The notes beneath the pieces are model-generated. The model saw only the letters and a program-made list of their open reading frames with translations, was not told where the DNA came from and did no database searches. The position numbers and the translations under genes are program-made. A stretch of DNA of 40,452 nt from Prevotella sp. (lineage in GTDB: Bacteria > Bacteroidota > Bacteroidia > Bacteroidales > Bacteroidaceae): positions 1 to 40,452 of the forward strand of contig JAGAAJ010000060.1 in NCBI GenBank assembly GCA_017615355.1, read 5' to 3'. Position 1 is the stretch's first letter. Each line of letters begins with the position of its first letter. Shown here in pieces: positions 33,864 to 40,452 of this stretch.

Positions 33864-36800
33864 ATGAGACGATACAGCATCCTACTTTTTTCCCTCCTGA
33901 ATGTTTTCATGGTGACGTCAACGATGGCACAAGACGATGACGACATTGTGTACACCACCGAAGAAGAGCCCGTAGCCGTGGTCAAGAAACCCGTGGTGAA
34001 AATACCCACCTACCCCACGATGGAGGTCAAGGGCATCTGCATCGACGCCGTGTCGAAGCAGCCGCTTGTCGGTGTGCTCATCCAGGCATTGGGTGACGCA
34101 AAGTACACCGCCATGACCGACGACGACGGCACCTTCACCATCAAAGTGCCCACCTTTGTTACTTCGCTCTATGTCCACTCGCCTGAGTTTCTCAGCCAGC
34201 AAGTAGGCATCGGCCGTGGCAATGCCGCCCTGCGCATCGAGATGCTCAGCGACAAGTTCCGTCCCATGTACGACAAGACCACCCGTGTCGATGCCTCCGC
34301 AACGGCGAAGATGACGAACACCACGTCGCAGACCATCGAGACCGACATTGAGAACGAGCTGGGTGGCGACGTGCGTTCCATAACACGCTCAGGTGGCCCA
34401 GGCTATGGCGCCGCCATGTTCATACGAGGTCTGAACTCACTCAATGCCAATGCACAGCCTCTCTTCGTCGTCGACGGCATCATTCAGGACATGCAGCAGA
34501 CACGATCCACGCTGCACTATGGCGACTACACCAACCTCCTGCTGAACATCAACCCCGAGGACATCGAGCAGGTCACCGTGCTGAAGAATGCCACCGCCCT
34601 CTATGGTGCCAAGGGTGCCAACGGCGTAGTGCTCATCGATACGAAGCGCGGCCACTCCATGGCCACACGCATTGATGCCAACGTCGGCGTGGGTGTCACG
34701 CTGGTGCCACAGACTCCCGACATGATGAACGCCGCCCAGTACCGCCTCTATGCCACTGAGATGCTGGGCACCTACCCGGAGATCAACGACTTCACCGATC
34801 CGCTGGCGTTCAAGTTCCTCATTGACGACCCGTCGAAGTATTACTACACCAAGTACCACAACGACACCGACTGGAAGAAGGAGGCCTACCGCACGGCCCT
34901 CAACCAGAACTACAACATCAACGTGCAGGGTGGCGACGACATCGGTATGTACAACCTCTCACTGGGCTACACCGACGGTCAGAGCACGGCCAAGAAGAAC
35001 GGCTTCAACCGTCTGAACGTGCGCTTCAACACCGATATCTACATCATCAACAAGCTCACCACTCGCTTCGACATGTCGTTTGCCAAAATCAACCGCGACG
35101 TCTTCGATAACGGTGCTCCGCAGAACCTCACCACCGGCACCATCTCGTCGCCCACCTTCCTGGCACTCATCAAGTCGCCGTTCCTCAACCCCTACACCTA
35201 TAATAATATGACGGGCAAGCTGTCGTCGACGATGAGCGAGGCCGACGACTTTGTCGACATGCTCGACGGCGACCTCACCCTCGGCAACCCCACAGCCCTG
35301 CTGGCCAACGGCGACGACATCAACAAGAACCGTGTGGAGACAACACATTTCAATGCCGTCATCGCACCGCGCTGGGAGTTCAATCCCAACCTCTCGCTGA
35401 CAGAGACCTTCAGCTACAGCCTCGACCGCGTGTCGCAGCGCTACTATCGTCCGAAGGGCGGCATGCCTACCTTCCTCATCGAAGGCATCGGCCGTGTGCA
35501 GAATATGGCCATGTCGATGTTCTCCAAGGAGACCTCCGTCGTCAGCGACACCCGCCTGGAGTGGAAGAAACAGTTCCGCGAGCACAGCCTCGACGTCTAT
35601 GGAGGCCTGCGCTTCACATCCTTCGGCTTCGACAACAACTCGCCTAAGGGCCAGTATTCCTCAGCCGGCAACGACAAGATGCCCAACATCACCACGAGCA
35701 TGGACTTCATCGAGGCTACGGGTACCGACGACGAATGGCGCGGCCTCACCTGGTATGCCAATGCCGACTACAACTACCGCAACCGCTACTTCGCACAGCT
35801 GACGATGGCTATGGAGAGCAACAGCCGCTTCGGCAAAGAGGCCGACGGCCTAAAGCTCGCCGGTGTGTGCTGGGGCCTCTTCCCCAGCCTGCAGCTGGGA
35901 TGGGCCGTCAGCAACGAGGCTTGGTTCCCGCAGTCCAAGGGCATCAACTACCTGCTGTTGAAGACCGGCTATGACATCAGCGGCAATGACGACATCAACA
36001 ACTACGCTGCCCGCACCTCCTTCGGAGTCAGCAAGTACCTTTGGCGCTCCACCGCTGCCGTGCTCGACAATATCGGCAACGAGAGCATCAGCTGGGAGCA
36101 GACGGGCAAGTTCAACATCGGCCTGAAGGCTGCCCTGCTGAACAACCGCGTGGCTGTGGATTTCGACTACTTCTACCACCACACCACCAACCTGCTCACG
36201 CTGAAAAGCTTCAACAACCCCATCGCAGGTATCAACAACTACTGGAGCAATGGTGGCTCGCTCGACAATCAGGGCTTCGAGCTCGCTGTCAGCGCCAAGC
36301 CCATCGTGGCCCGCAACCTCTGCCTCGAGGTGGGTGCCAGCCTTGGCCACTATGTCAACAAGGTGAAGACGCTGCCCAACGACAGCCGCATCTACGTAGG
36401 CGGCAAGCAGGACGCACAGGGCTTCACCACCAGCATCTATGGTCAGGACAATATCGCCACCATCGTGGGTCTGCCCGTCGGCATGTTCTACGGCTATAAG
36501 ACCGACGGCGTCTTCGCCGACGACCAGGAGGCCTCCACAGCCGGCAAGAACGGCTATCTCTACCTCACCGATGCCACGGGCGCACAGCAGCAGTTCCGTG
36601 CTGGCGACATGCATTTCGTCGACATCAACGGCGACGGCGAGATCAGCCTGGCCGACAAGACCATCATCGGCAATCCCAACCCCGACATCTACGGCAATAT
36701 CTTCGCATCCCTCAACTGGAAGAACTTCACCCTGCACGTAGGTCTGAACTACTCGCTGGGCAACGACATCTACAACTATCAGCGCTCGCTGCTCGAGGGT

Positions 36801-37169
36801 GGCTTCAACTTCTACAACCAGACCACCGCCATGACCAATCGCTGGCGTGCCGAGGGTCAGCAGACCGACATCCCGCGCATCAGCTTCGAAGACCCGATGG
36901 GCAACTCCCGCTTCAGCGACCGCTGGATTGAGGACGGCTCCTATCTGCGTCTGAAGACCGTGCGCCTCAACTATCAGGTGCCCGTCAACCTCACCTGGCT
37001 GCAGGGCTTGGCCATCTGGGCCGAGGCCAACAACCTCCTCACCGTCACCCATTACCTAGGCAACGATCCTGAGATGTCAGTCTCCAACTCAGTCCTCTAT
37101 CAGGGCATCGACGCCGGCAACGTGGCATTGGGACGCACCTTCACGCTCGGCATGCGAATCAACCTCTAA
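33864..37169 (+). CDS. SusC/RagA-type TonB-dependent outer membrane transporter 2
   Basis: The second transporter, 1101 residues. After the signal peptide (ends TMAQ) comes an unusual acidic/proline linker (DDDDIVYTTEEEPVAVVKKP), then a carboxypeptidase-regulatory-like domain (VKGICIDAVSKQPLVGVLIQAL ... VTSLYVHSPEF). The plug has SITRSGGPGYGAAMFIRGLNS, PLFVVDGIIQDM and DIEQVTVLKNATALYGAKGANG. The barrel ends LGMRINL. I do not see a canonical VVVTA-like TonB box, unlike SusC1. Only low similarity with SusC1 is apparent, so the two transporters probably handle different ligands or ligand forms. SusD2 follows after a repeat spacer. Confidence 0.95.
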   Translation: MRRYSILLFSLLNVFMVTSTMAQDDDDIVYTTEEEPVAVVKKPVVKIPTYPTMEVKGICIDAVSKQPLVGVLIQALGDAKYTAMTDDDGTFTIKVPTFVTSLYVHSPEFLSQQVGIGRGNAALRIEMLSDKFRPMYDKTTRVDASATAKMTNTTSQTIETDIENELGGDVRSITRSGGPGYGAAMFIRGLNSLNANAQPLFVVDGIIQDMQQTRSTLHYGDYTNLLLNINPEDIEQVTVLKNATALYGAKGANGVVLIDTKRGHSMATRIDANVGVGVTLVPQTPDMMNAAQYRLYATEMLGTYPEINDFTDPLAFKFLIDDPSKYYYTKYHNDTDWKKEAYRTALNQNYNINVQGGDDIGMYNLSLGYTDGQSTAKKNGFNRLNVRFNTDIYIINKLTTRFDMSFAKINRDVFDNGAPQNLTTGTISSPTFLALIKSPFLNPYTYNNMTGKLSSTMSEADDFVDMLDGDLTLGNPTALLANGDDINKNRVETTHFNAVIAPRWEFNPNLSLTETFSYSLDRVSQRYYRPKGGMPTFLIEGIGRVQNMAMSMFSKETSVVSDTRLEWKKQFREHSLDVYGGLRFTSFGFDNNSPKGQYSSAGNDKMPNITTSMDFIEATGTDDEWRGLTWYANADYNYRNRYFAQLTMAMESNSRFGKEADGLKLAGVCWGLFPSLQLGWAVSNEAWFPQSKGINYLLLKTGYDISGNDDINNYAARTSFGVSKYLWRSTAAVLDNIGNESISWEQTGKFNIGLKAALLNNRVAVDFDYFYHHTTNLLTLKSFNNPIAGINNYWSNGGSLDNQGFELAVSAKPIVARNLCLEVGASLGHYVNKVKTLPNDSRIYVGGKQDAQGFTTSIYGQDNIATIVGLPVGMFYGYKTDGVFADDQEASTAGKNGYLYLTDATGAQQQFRAGDMHFVDINGDGEISLADKTIIGNPNPDIYGNIFASLNWKNFTLHVGLNYSLGNDIYNYQRSLLEGGFNFYNQTTAMTNRWRAEGQQTDIPRISFEDPMGNSRFSDRWIEDGSYLRLKTVRLNYQVPVNLTWLQGLAIWAEANNLLTVTHYLGNDPEMSVSNSVLYQGIDAGNVALGRTFTLGMRINL

Positions 37170-37171
37170 TA

Positions 37172-37205
37172 CAATAACAATAAACGTTGAACATTAAACA
37201 TTGAG
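37172..37205 (+). repeat. Heptamer repeat between susC2 and susD2
   Basis: CAATAAC, AATAAAC, GTTGAAC, ATTAAAC, ATTGAGA. It nearly matches the 32055-32096 spacer. Confidence 0.75.
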
Positions 37206-37209
37206 AAGA

Positions 37210-39126
37210 ATGAAAAAGCTATCAATCATAAAGAAAATGGCCGGTGTAATAACGGTTATCGGTTATTGTTTATTGGTTATTGGAACGTCCTCCTGCTCCG
37301 ACTTCTTCGAGACCGACTCCGACCGTCAGATCTTCGACCCGGCACTCGACCAGAAGACCGACTCCATGTTCTACACCCTCGGCATCCTGAAGAGCGTGCA
37401 GATGGTGGCCGACCAGTATGTGATGACAGGCGAGATGCGTGGCGACCTCGTGCAGACCAACCAGTACACCGAGACCGACCTGCGCCGTCTGGCCGATTTC
37501 TCGGCCGACGTCACCAACAAGTACGACTCGGCCTATGCCTACTATCGTATCATCAACAACTGCAACTACTACATCGCCCATCGTGACACCACGCTGAAGA
37601 CAGGCAGCCGCCGCGTAGCCATCCCCGAATATGCCGAGGCCCTGGCCGTGCGTGCATGGACCTACATGCAGCTGTGCAAGACCTACGGTGAGGTGCCCTT
37701 CTACACCGACCCCCTGACCAGCATCGGCGATGCCAACAAGCACTTCGACAAGAAGGACCTGCAGGGCATCAGCGACGCCCTCATCCCTGAGCTGCTGAAG
37801 TTCAGCGGCCTCACCATCGACGGCGGCACCCCCGTGCCCGACTATGGCAGCATCTCTGCCGGCGTACTCAACAGCAGCGAGTCGGGCAGCCCCACCGAGA
37901 AGACCGTACTGTCGAAGAACATCATGATACCCGTCGACGTCATCCTCGGCGACCTCTACCTCGAGACACACCAGTATGAGAAGGCCGCCAAGCACTACTT
38001 CCAGTATATCGTCGACAATGAGCTGAGCCCCATCTCCATTTTGGCCAGTCCCTCCAACGAGCAGCTCGACCGCTTTGAGGACATCCTGCCCGAGGACTTC
38101 AATAGCGCCAGGACATCACCCAGCTGGAGCTCCATCTTCGGCGGCGAGTCCACCACCGACATCATCACCTACATCCCCCTGGCCACCAACCGTCTGCGTG
38201 GCACCGTCACAGAGCTGCCCCGCTATTTCGGCTACGACTTCTATAGCACCACCGGCGGCGATGCCAACAGCTCCTCACGTTTCCTCAAGGAGCGCCAGAT
38301 AGATGCCTCACAGGCCTATCTCACACTCGCCAACAGTCAGGACTACTACTACATCCCTGAGGGCAGCGATGAAGGCTCGGTCGACATCAGCTCCGCCAGC
38401 ATAGGCGACTGCCGACGCTATTCAACCATGCGACAGATCGTGCCCCTCTCACGTGCCGACTCCGTCTACTACGTCATGATCAAGTTCAACAGCGCCAACG
38501 TGCCCCTCTACCGCGTCGCCACCATCTATCTGCGACTGGCTGAGGCCATCAACCGCATGGGCTATCCCGACGCAGCCTTCGCCATCCTCAAGGAAGGCAT
38601 CAACTACGACGGCGACGAGGATCATCCCAACAGGAACATCGAGCTAGGCGACAGCACCGACCTCGAGATGGGACGCTACATCCATCAGGAAACGGCAGCC
38701 ATGCTCTCCACCACCCTGCCCTTCTTCACGGCCGAGAACCGCAACCTCTTCCAGCGCGGCTATGGCATCCACTCACGCGGCAGCAACAACACCAGGGGCT
38801 TGTCGCCCTATCAGTACAAGTCCATCGTGGGACAGAAGCTCGACGAGCTGACGGCTGTCTACGGTCTCAACCCCGACAACTTCACCCTGCAGGACACCAT
38901 CAATGCCGTCGAGGACATCATCTGCGACGAGATGGCACTTGAGCTGGCCTTCGAGGGCAACCGCTTCGGCGACCTCACCCGCTTCGCCCGCCACAAGAAC
39001 AACGCAGGCCTCTACGGCTCCACCTTCGGCAGCGAGTGGCTCGCACGCAAGCTCGAGTTTAAGCATCCCGTCAAGTCACTCCGCGAAGAGAAGAACTGGT
39101 ACCTGCCCTTCCGCACAGAAGAGTAG
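37210..39126 (+). CDS. SusD/RagB-type surface lipoprotein 2
   Basis: The 638-residue partner lipoprotein of SusC2. The lipobox is TSSC (Cys29), and its core ITVIGYCLLVIG (14-25) is coded by a 7-bp repeat and aligns residue for residue with the signal of fasciclin C. SusD features include DPALDQKTDSMFYTLGIL, EALAVRAWTYMQLCKTYGEVPFYTDP and the C-terminal ICDEMALELAFEGNRFGDLTRFARH, which matches the family's ending block. The ATG at 37210 is favoured; a TTG at 37201 lies in the repeat. It is the last gene of the operon, with a strong terminator 20 bp downstream. Confidence 0.94.
   Translation: MKKLSIIKKMAGVITVIGYCLLVIGTSSCSDFFETDSDRQIFDPALDQKTDSMFYTLGILKSVQMVADQYVMTGEMRGDLVQTNQYTETDLRRLADFSADVTNKYDSAYAYYRIINNCNYYIAHRDTTLKTGSRRVAIPEYAEALAVRAWTYMQLCKTYGEVPFYTDPLTSIGDANKHFDKKDLQGISDALIPELLKFSGLTIDGGTPVPDYGSISAGVLNSSESGSPTEKTVLSKNIMIPVDVILGDLYLETHQYEKAAKHYFQYIVDNELSPISILASPSNEQLDRFEDILPEDFNSARTSPSWSSIFGGESTTDIITYIPLATNRLRGTVTELPRYFGYDFYSTTGGDANSSSRFLKERQIDASQAYLTLANSQDYYYIPEGSDEGSVDISSASIGDCRRYSTMRQIVPLSRADSVYYVMIKFNSANVPLYRVATIYLRLAEAINRMGYPDAAFAILKEGINYDGDEDHPNRNIELGDSTDLEMGRYIHQETAAMLSTTLPFFTAENRNLFQRGYGIHSRGSNNTRGLSPYQYKSIVGQKLDELTAVYGLNPDNFTLQDTINAVEDIICDEMALELAFEGNRFGDLTRFARHKNNAGLYGSTFGSEWLARKLEFKHPVKSLREEKNWYLPFRTEE
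37254..37284 (+). repeat. Heptamer repeat in the signal peptide of SusD2
   Basis: GGTTATC, GGTTATT, GTTTATT, GGTTATT, GG in the same frame and residue position as the fasciclin C copy. Confidence 0.85.
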
Positions 39127-39145
39127 ATGCTGCAAAAGCAATAGG

Positions 39146-39187
39146 AAAACAAAAGAAAACCATGATTTTTTGGTTTTCTTTTGTTTT
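39146..39187. terminator. Perfect 17-bp stem terminator after the fasciclin-SusCD operon
   Basis: AAAACAAAAGAAAACCA (39146-39162) and its exact inverse complement (39171-39187) around an 8-base loop, then a T-run. The stem is AT-rich but long. It ends the operon before the corA promoter, and as a palindrome flanked by A- and T-runs could work in both directions. Confidence 0.75.
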
Positions 39188-39190
39188 TTT

Positions 39191-39220
39191 TTGCCCAAAA
39201 GAAAAAATTGTGTACCTTTG
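39191..39220 (+). promoter_or_regulatory. Promoter of corA
   Basis: TTG at 39191-39193 and TACCTTTG at 39213-39220, 19 bp apart. Transcription from here gives a leader of roughly 185 bases before the corA ATG, unusually long for this window. Confidence 0.75.
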
Positions 39221-39257
39221 CAACCGAAATTATCAACAAAACAAAACAAGCAACAAC

Positions 39258-39293
39258 ATGGACGACTACCCGGCGGACAATTTCCAACGCTAA
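39258..39293 (+). CDS. Possible 11-codon leader peptide in the corA leader
   Basis: ATG to TAA encoding MDDYPADNFQR. It begins with acidic residues around a proline and overlaps the first of two mutually exclusive hairpins. Small acidic/proline leader peptides such as MgtL control magnesium transport genes in enterobacteria; a similar role here is only an inference from position and composition. Confidence 0.3.
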   Translation: MDDYPADNFQR

Positions 39294-39327
39294 GGCCGGG
39301 GGATAGCGAGCAAGGCTGCCAATCCCC
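39269..39327 (+). promoter_or_regulatory. Alternative hairpins in the corA leader
   Basis: CCCGGC (39269-39274) can pair with GCCGGG (39295-39300). GGGGAT (39299-39304) can pair with ATCCCC (39322-39327). The two stems share bases 39299-39300, so they compete if fully formed. This is the architecture of an attenuator or other leader switch, but both stems are only 6 bp. Confidence 0.35.
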
Positions 39328-39357
39328 TTGCCGCATTACTATTTTCGTAAACAATTC

Positions 39358-39390
39358 TCGTACCCGCGTACCTCCGTACCCGCGTACCCT
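39358..39390 (+). repeat. GTAC-containing octamer repeat before corA
   Basis: GTACCCGC, GTACCTCC, GTACCCGC, GTACCC, an 8-bp period, 22 bp before the corA start. A different GTAC octamer array follows corA at 40395. Confidence 0.7.
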
Positions 39391-39411
39391 TGAAAAAAAC
39401 GGATTAGCACA

Positions 39412-40338
39412 ATGAAGACATTCTGGAACTTCCAAGGAGGACTGACGCAGCTCTCCGAGTGGCAGCCCAACAGCTGGATCCAGGTGACCTGTCCCACAGA
39501 AGAGGATCAGCATCACCTCGAGGAGCAGTTCGGCATACCCGACTATTTCATCACCGACATCAGCGATACCGACGAGCGGGCCCGCTACGAGTACGACGAC
39601 GGTTGGATGCTCATCATCCTCCGTATCCCCTACGTCCGTGAGGTACGCTCACGCACACCCTACACCACTGTGCCCCTCGGCATCATCCACAAGCGCGACG
39701 TCACCATCACCGTCTGCTACTACGAGACCAACATGATGATCGACTTCGTCAGCTACCAGCAGAAGCGCGGCGTAGGCTTCACCGACTATGTCGACATGAT
39801 CTTCCGTCTCTTCTACTCCTCAGCCGTGTGGTACCTGAAGCGACTGAAGCAGATCAACTCACTCATCGACAAGGCCAAGCGCAACCTCGACCGCGACGTG
39901 AACAACGAGTCCCTCATCGGCCTCTCGCGCCTGCAGGACTCGCTCACCTATTTCCAGACCTCCATCCGAGGCAACGAGACCCTCCTCTCCAAGCTGAAGT
40001 TCAAGCTGCAGATTGACGAATTGGACGCCGACCTCATCGAAGACGTCAACATCGAGATGACTCAGGCCCGCGAGACCACCGCCATCTATTCCGACATCCT
40101 TGAGTCGACGATGGACACCTACTCCTCCATCATCAACAACAACATGAACACGGTGATGCGTACCCTCACCTCCGTCACCATCATCATGATGTTCCCCACC
40201 CTCATCGCCTCACTCTTCGGCATGAACCTCATCAACGGCATGGAGGACAAGCCCTTCGGCTTCATCCTCGCCCTCGTCATCAGCGTGGGCACCGCTGCCG
40301 CCGCTTGGTGGTTCTTCCGCCACAAGCGCCTCGTGTGA
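39412..40338 (+). CDS. corA: CorA-family magnesium/divalent cation transporter
   Basis: A 308-residue homopentameric-type channel for Mg2+ or other divalent cations in the inner membrane. The N-terminal cytoplasmic domain opens MKTFWNFQGGLTQLSEW. A long helix with DSLTYFQTSIRGNETLLSKL leads to two C-terminal membrane helices (about 250-270 and 282-303). The selectivity motif GMN is at 270-272 (FGMNLING). The C-terminus is basic (FFRHKRLV), as usual. It lies in its own transcription unit with a long structured leader. Confidence 0.93.
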   Translation: MKTFWNFQGGLTQLSEWQPNSWIQVTCPTEEDQHHLEEQFGIPDYFITDISDTDERARYEYDDGWMLIILRIPYVREVRSRTPYTTVPLGIIHKRDVTITVCYYETNMMIDFVSYQQKRGVGFTDYVDMIFRLFYSSAVWYLKRLKQINSLIDKAKRNLDRDVNNESLIGLSRLQDSLTYFQTSIRGNETLLSKLKFKLQIDELDADLIEDVNIEMTQARETTAIYSDILESTMDTYSSIINNNMNTVMRTLTSVTIIMMFPTLIASLFGMNLINGMEDKPFGFILALVISVGTAAAAWWFFRHKRLV

Positions 40339-40357
40339 TGGGCAAAAAAAATAGCTG

Positions 40358-40393
40358 CGTGGGCTGAAATTACAGCCCACGTTGGGGTGTAAT
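40358..40393. terminator. Palindromic element after corA, possible terminator
   Basis: CGTGGGCTG (40358-40366) and CAGCCCACG (40373-40381) form a perfect 9-bp stem with loop AAATTA. A second pairing is possible: ATTACAGCCCA (40369-40379) with TGGGGTGTAAT (40383-40393), 10 of 11 bases. No T-run follows directly, so it may be a dispersed palindromic repeat rather than a standard terminator. Confidence 0.5.
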
Positions 40394-40394
40394 T

Positions 40395-40423
40395 AGTACG
40401 AAAGTACGAAAGTACTCAGTACG
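40395..40423 (+). repeat. GTAC-containing octamer repeat after corA
   Basis: AGTACGAA, AGTACGAA, AGTACTC, AGTACG, an 8/8/7-bp period. A short GCCTC/GAGGC hairpin follows at 40428-40443. Confidence 0.65.
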
Positions 40424-40452
40424 TTTAGCCTCGGATTTGAGGCCAATATTTA

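Noticed and set aside
35850-37052. 400-codon open frame on the minus strand inside susC2
   Set aside because: Antisense shadow of a clear SusC barrel. The translation is Val/Gly/Ala-rich with no signal or domain.
24723-39126. Polysaccharide utilisation locus with defined glycan target
   Set aside because: SusCD pairs are present but no carbohydrate-active enzyme is found in the window, so no substrate can be assigned.

Overview
The window comes from a Bacteroidales chromosome, most probably Prevotella or a close relative. The evidence is the recurring Bacteroidetes -7 promoter element (TAnnTTTG, often TACCTTTG), A-rich leaders without clear Shine-Dalgarno sequences, SusC/SusD pairs, a CydA with a preceding DUF4492 gene, and high-GC coding DNA separated by AT-rich spacers. 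Genus-level placement is inference. I see no rRNA, tRNA, CRISPR array, transposase or phage gene.

Layout. 1-248 (-) is the 5' part of dihydrofolate reductase, divergent from topoisomerase III (359-2401). 2420-5473 (-) is a cytochrome bd oxidase operon (DUF4492, cydA, cydB). 5707-11584 (+) is an export operon: a membrane-anchored coiled-coil protein, a TolC-like outer membrane protein, an HlyD-like adaptor and two ABC-2 permeases, with no ATPase gene. 11609-13973 (-) holds a small lipoprotein and a secreted 5'-nucleotidase-type metallophosphoesterase. 14119-16126 (+) is an AAA ATPase plus DUF4435 (TOPRIM-like) pair with the architecture of the PARIS AriA/AriB defence proteins. 16086-16691 (-) is a Spy/CpxP-like DUF4890 protein and 16801-17844 (-) a mannose-6-phosphate isomerase. 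17980-21339 (+) encodes a large membrane-anchored protein with an HExxH-18-E gluzincin motif, followed by a frameshifted leucine-rich-repeat remnant.

21703-39126 (+) is one apparent operon of seven genes: fasciclin lipoprotein, SusC, SusD, two more fasciclin lipoproteins, SusC, SusD. It has one promoter, overlapped by a 9-bp inverted repeat, and ends at a perfect 17-bp-stem terminator. It contains no carbohydrate-active enzyme and no regulator, so it looks like a double SusCD uptake locus with fasciclin proteins in place of the usual accessory surface lipoproteins. corA (39412-40338) follows behind a structured leader.

The most unusual layer runs across genes. Degenerate 7-bp tandem repeats, with a different unit at each place, sit just before start codons, inside the hydrophobic part of at least four signal peptides, and as in-frame insertions inside otherwise conserved enzymes (ManA, the nucleotidase, the DUF4435 protein). 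GC-rich palindromic segments are also inserted in frame in topB and the tolC-like gene, producing matching PSG-x-EGG peptides. Two lipoprotein genes of the Sus-like operon share the same repeat-built leader and signal peptide. Together these suggest active creation or spread of short repeats in this lineage that is tolerated by, and in signal peptides perhaps used by, the coding sequence.
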